Source of the DNA: Paramecium tetraurelia
Taxonomy: Eukaryota; Ciliophora; Oligohymenophorea; Peniculida; Parameciidae
Length of the DNA stretch: 64,000 nucleotides
Assembly: GCF_000165425.1 (NCBI RefSeq)
Contig: NW_001799022.1
Location: forward strand, 186,001 to 250,000
Reading direction: 5' to 3'
A program made the position numbers and the translations under genes. Of the stretch, positions 62,168 to 64,000 are shown in pieces. Position 1 is the first letter of the stretch. The number at the start of each line of letters is the position of its first letter. Below the pieces are notes generated by a model, which did no database searches, was not told the DNA's origin, and was given only the letters and a program-made list of their open reading frames with translations.

Positions 62168-62913
62168 ATGGGTTAATCATCAATCACAGTTATTGATCCA
62201 AATTAAAATAACAATTACTAAAGATAAAACTCAGTCTAAGAAGTTGAGGATTAAATAAAGCGAGCATTCAAATAGGCTTCCTCTTAAGGAAGATTAACGA
62301 GGGACAAATTTAATGAAGCACTAGGAATATTTGAAAGCATGTAATTGAAAAGGTTGAGAGATAGTCCTTTAGCTGATAGGCTATTTTAGTTATTAGATAA
62401 GGTAAAATATGCATATAGGTTTAGAATGAGGAGGGATATATAACAGAAAAAGAATACTTGGAAGGCATCACAACATTAATAAATAACAAGGATAAAAGGA
62501 TTTTGTGTAATTTTATATATGGATAAAGTAGATTCCTTTTAGATGATTGACAAAAACAAAGACAATAAAATAGAATTCTAAGAGTTTTATGATTTTGTGA
62601 AGGAGAGTTGGTTGAGTGCTTTTAGATTATTGGGTGAAAAGGTATGTTCAGGACAGAATTAATACCAATTGACATAATCAAAAATAAATTCTTGGGCCTA
62701 AGGACAATTAAACAAGCTTTACAATTACGTCTAAGAGATTTTCATGAAGTTTGCATAATAGAGTGTATTCTATAATTTTAATATTAGTAATCGATGGACC
62801 CTATAGTGTTTAAATCTTGGGTGATGAGCAATGATTTTGGGTTTATCAAGGCAGAATTGGGAAATGAATCAGTCTAGATTCCTCTTCATTTATACAGGTT
62901 GGAAGAAAAGTGA
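62168..62913 (+). CDS. EF-hand protein
   Basis: The ATG at 62168 gives MGQSSITVIDPNQNN; Gly2 with Ser5 would suit N-myristoylation. After a polar leader, a helix (RDKFNEALGIFESMQLKRL) and a 23-nt intron near 62401, an EF-hand-like loop DKNEEGYITEKE appears, then DKNKDNKIEFQE. The first has Glu at loop position 5; the second has Asn in place of Gly at position 6, so affinity may differ. FYDFVKESWLSAFRLLGEK follows. The rest of the frame to the TGA at 62911 needs one or more introns that were not resolved, so the C-terminus is provisional. It may be a calcium sensor of the recoverin or calcineurin-B kind. Confidence 0.6.
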
Positions 62914-62941
62914 AATAATAAATAATTAATCTATAAATATT

Positions 62942-64000
62942 ATGTATTGTGCAGATAATTATATAAGTTGCACAATCATTTACGTTTTGAACATATTTGG
63001 CTTGCTTTTGGTTTTGGGGATATTGTTCAAAAACAGGGAATATTATGTAAGAGAATGGAAAAGAATAAGACAAGTCATTAAGGATTACACTATGTAAGAA
63101 AAAGTAATAAGATTATCATAGAGATTATCGAAGTGATGGAAATCTCCCAATATTTGCAAAGTTTGTAGGTGTATTAATGGGTTTTAGCATCTTAATAATA
63201 GCAAGCATAGTTTCTGTATTAAATTTCATATATATCAAAGATAATTATGTGGGACATGAGTTTCGGATTTATGGAAATTTCCAATATATTTGTATGGACT
63301 TTATGTGCATTCCTATTTTACATCGATTATCGTTCTATTTTCAAATTTTCTAAGTATTAAATTCCTTATAATTCAGACAATTGCGTCTGGCTTTAGCCAT
63401 TATATTGATTATTTAGTTGTCTTCAGGCATAGTATTTGGAATAGAGAGGAACTTAGAAAAGGAAAATAGGGGATTTGATGAATTAACCGTTGAAGCATCA
63501 GTTTATTTATGCAATTTCGTAATCATGCTTGTTATTAATGTAATAAGCCTATTCTTTCCAAAGTTTGATTATTAAAAGGTTAGCAAGAATAGCGATGACA
63601 ATATATTTATCAGAGTCAATAGTTTACAACAACATTTGGTGAATGATGATTCACTATCTTCATCAAGTTCTAGAAATAATTCAATTGTCACTCCAAATCA
63701 AAGACAATCAATATCTAAGACCCCAAAGAGAAGCTAATCATTTTTAGATTAGTTAGAGGAATTAACCAAAGAGGAGGGATCTTAAAGTTCCATAGGATCA
63801 GGCATACAAAAATAAAAATAGGAATAATCAGGAATAATAGATACAACTTATGGGTTAAAGAAGGAAGATGAGGCTATTTAAAAGGAGAAAGAACAAAAAG
63901 AATTGATGAGTTAAATTATGGATATGCACAAATAGTTAGATGAAAAGTTAAACAAATTAAAATAGGATAATGAAGTCAATTAATAGTAATAAAAATTACC
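62942..64000 (+). CDS. Multi-pass membrane protein, N-terminal part (cut by window end)
   Basis: The ATG at 62942 begins MYCADNYISC followed by a TM helix (IIYVLNIFGLLLVLGILF). A 25-nt intron near 63072 joins a basic loop (EWKRIRQKKQQDYHRDY) to further helices: FVGVLMGFSILIIASIV, then MEISNIFVWTLCAFLFYIDY and LALAIILIIQLSSGIVFG, and VYLCNFVIMLVINVISLFF. That makes about five TM helices. A long Ser/Gln/Glu-rich cytosolic region follows and runs off the window with no TGA. The build could be the TMD0 of an ABCC-type transporter or a receptor; no ATP-binding motif is visible here. The start is chosen by the TM helix and is not certain. Confidence 0.55.

Overview
The window looks like macronuclear DNA of a ciliate, most likely a Paramecium species. 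It is very AT-rich. Long reading frames appear only when TAA and TAG are read as glutamine and TGA is the only stop. The genes carry many tiny GT...AG introns, about 18-36 nt and mostly 22-28 nt. Genes are tightly packed on both strands, with convergent stops sometimes 12-60 bp apart and divergent starts as little as 44 bp apart. No bacterial-style operons, rRNA, tRNA, CRISPR or transposon features were recognised. Exon-intron structures were worked out by eye, so internal junctions are provisional even where the family is clear.

Layout. 1-10.9 kb: partial cytochrome P450 (-), Cache-like membrane sensor (-), TTC29-like TPR protein (+), two small unknown genes, FCP1/SCP-type CTD phosphatase (-), sorting nexin (+), a second TPR protein (+), Arp2/3 subunit ARPC1 (-). 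11.1-24.9 kb: zinc-binding two-TM protein, a protein ending in a possible CaaX box, an N-acylated calcium-dependent protein kinase (CDPK), Arp2/3 subunit ARPC3, Rad5/HLTF-like SNF2-RING helicase (+), facing a double-FHA protein (-), then a small membrane protein, a WD40 protein, two unknowns and an LC8 dynein light chain. 24.9-32.4 kb: transmembrane RING-H2 protein (-), AGC/YANK-like kinase (+), POLE3-like histone-fold protein (+), EEF1AKMT1-like methyltransferase (+), PA2G4/EBP1 homologue (-), a degenerate-looking tubulin-tyrosine-ligase-like gene (-), a coiled-coil protein (+). 32.8-43.2 kb: secreted H-type-lectin-like protein (-), three coiled-coil proteins, an EGF-TM-RING-H2 protein (-), a caprin-like RNA-binding protein (-). 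43.5-64 kb: insulysin-type M16 metallopeptidase (+), second CDPK (+), Mon2-like HEAT-repeat protein (-), SHAQKYF-type Myb protein (-), SF-assemblin (-), PP2A catalytic subunit (-), DYRK kinase (-), coiled-coil protein (-), Bot1/MRPS35-like mitochondrial protein (+), EF-hand protein (+), and a multi-pass membrane protein cut by the window end (+).

The genes mostly look like an ordinary slice of eukaryotic housekeeping and signalling. Themes that recur are Ca2+/phosphorylation signalling (two CDPKs, AGC, DYRK, PP2A, CTD phosphatase), cytoskeleton and cilia (ARPC1, ARPC3, LC8, SF-assemblin, TTC29-like, TTL-like), membrane-bound RING proteins, and DNA maintenance (Rad5-like helicase, FHA protein, POLE3-like). 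Nothing in the layout shows that neighbours act as one pathway, apart from family-level links such as the two Arp2/3 subunits.
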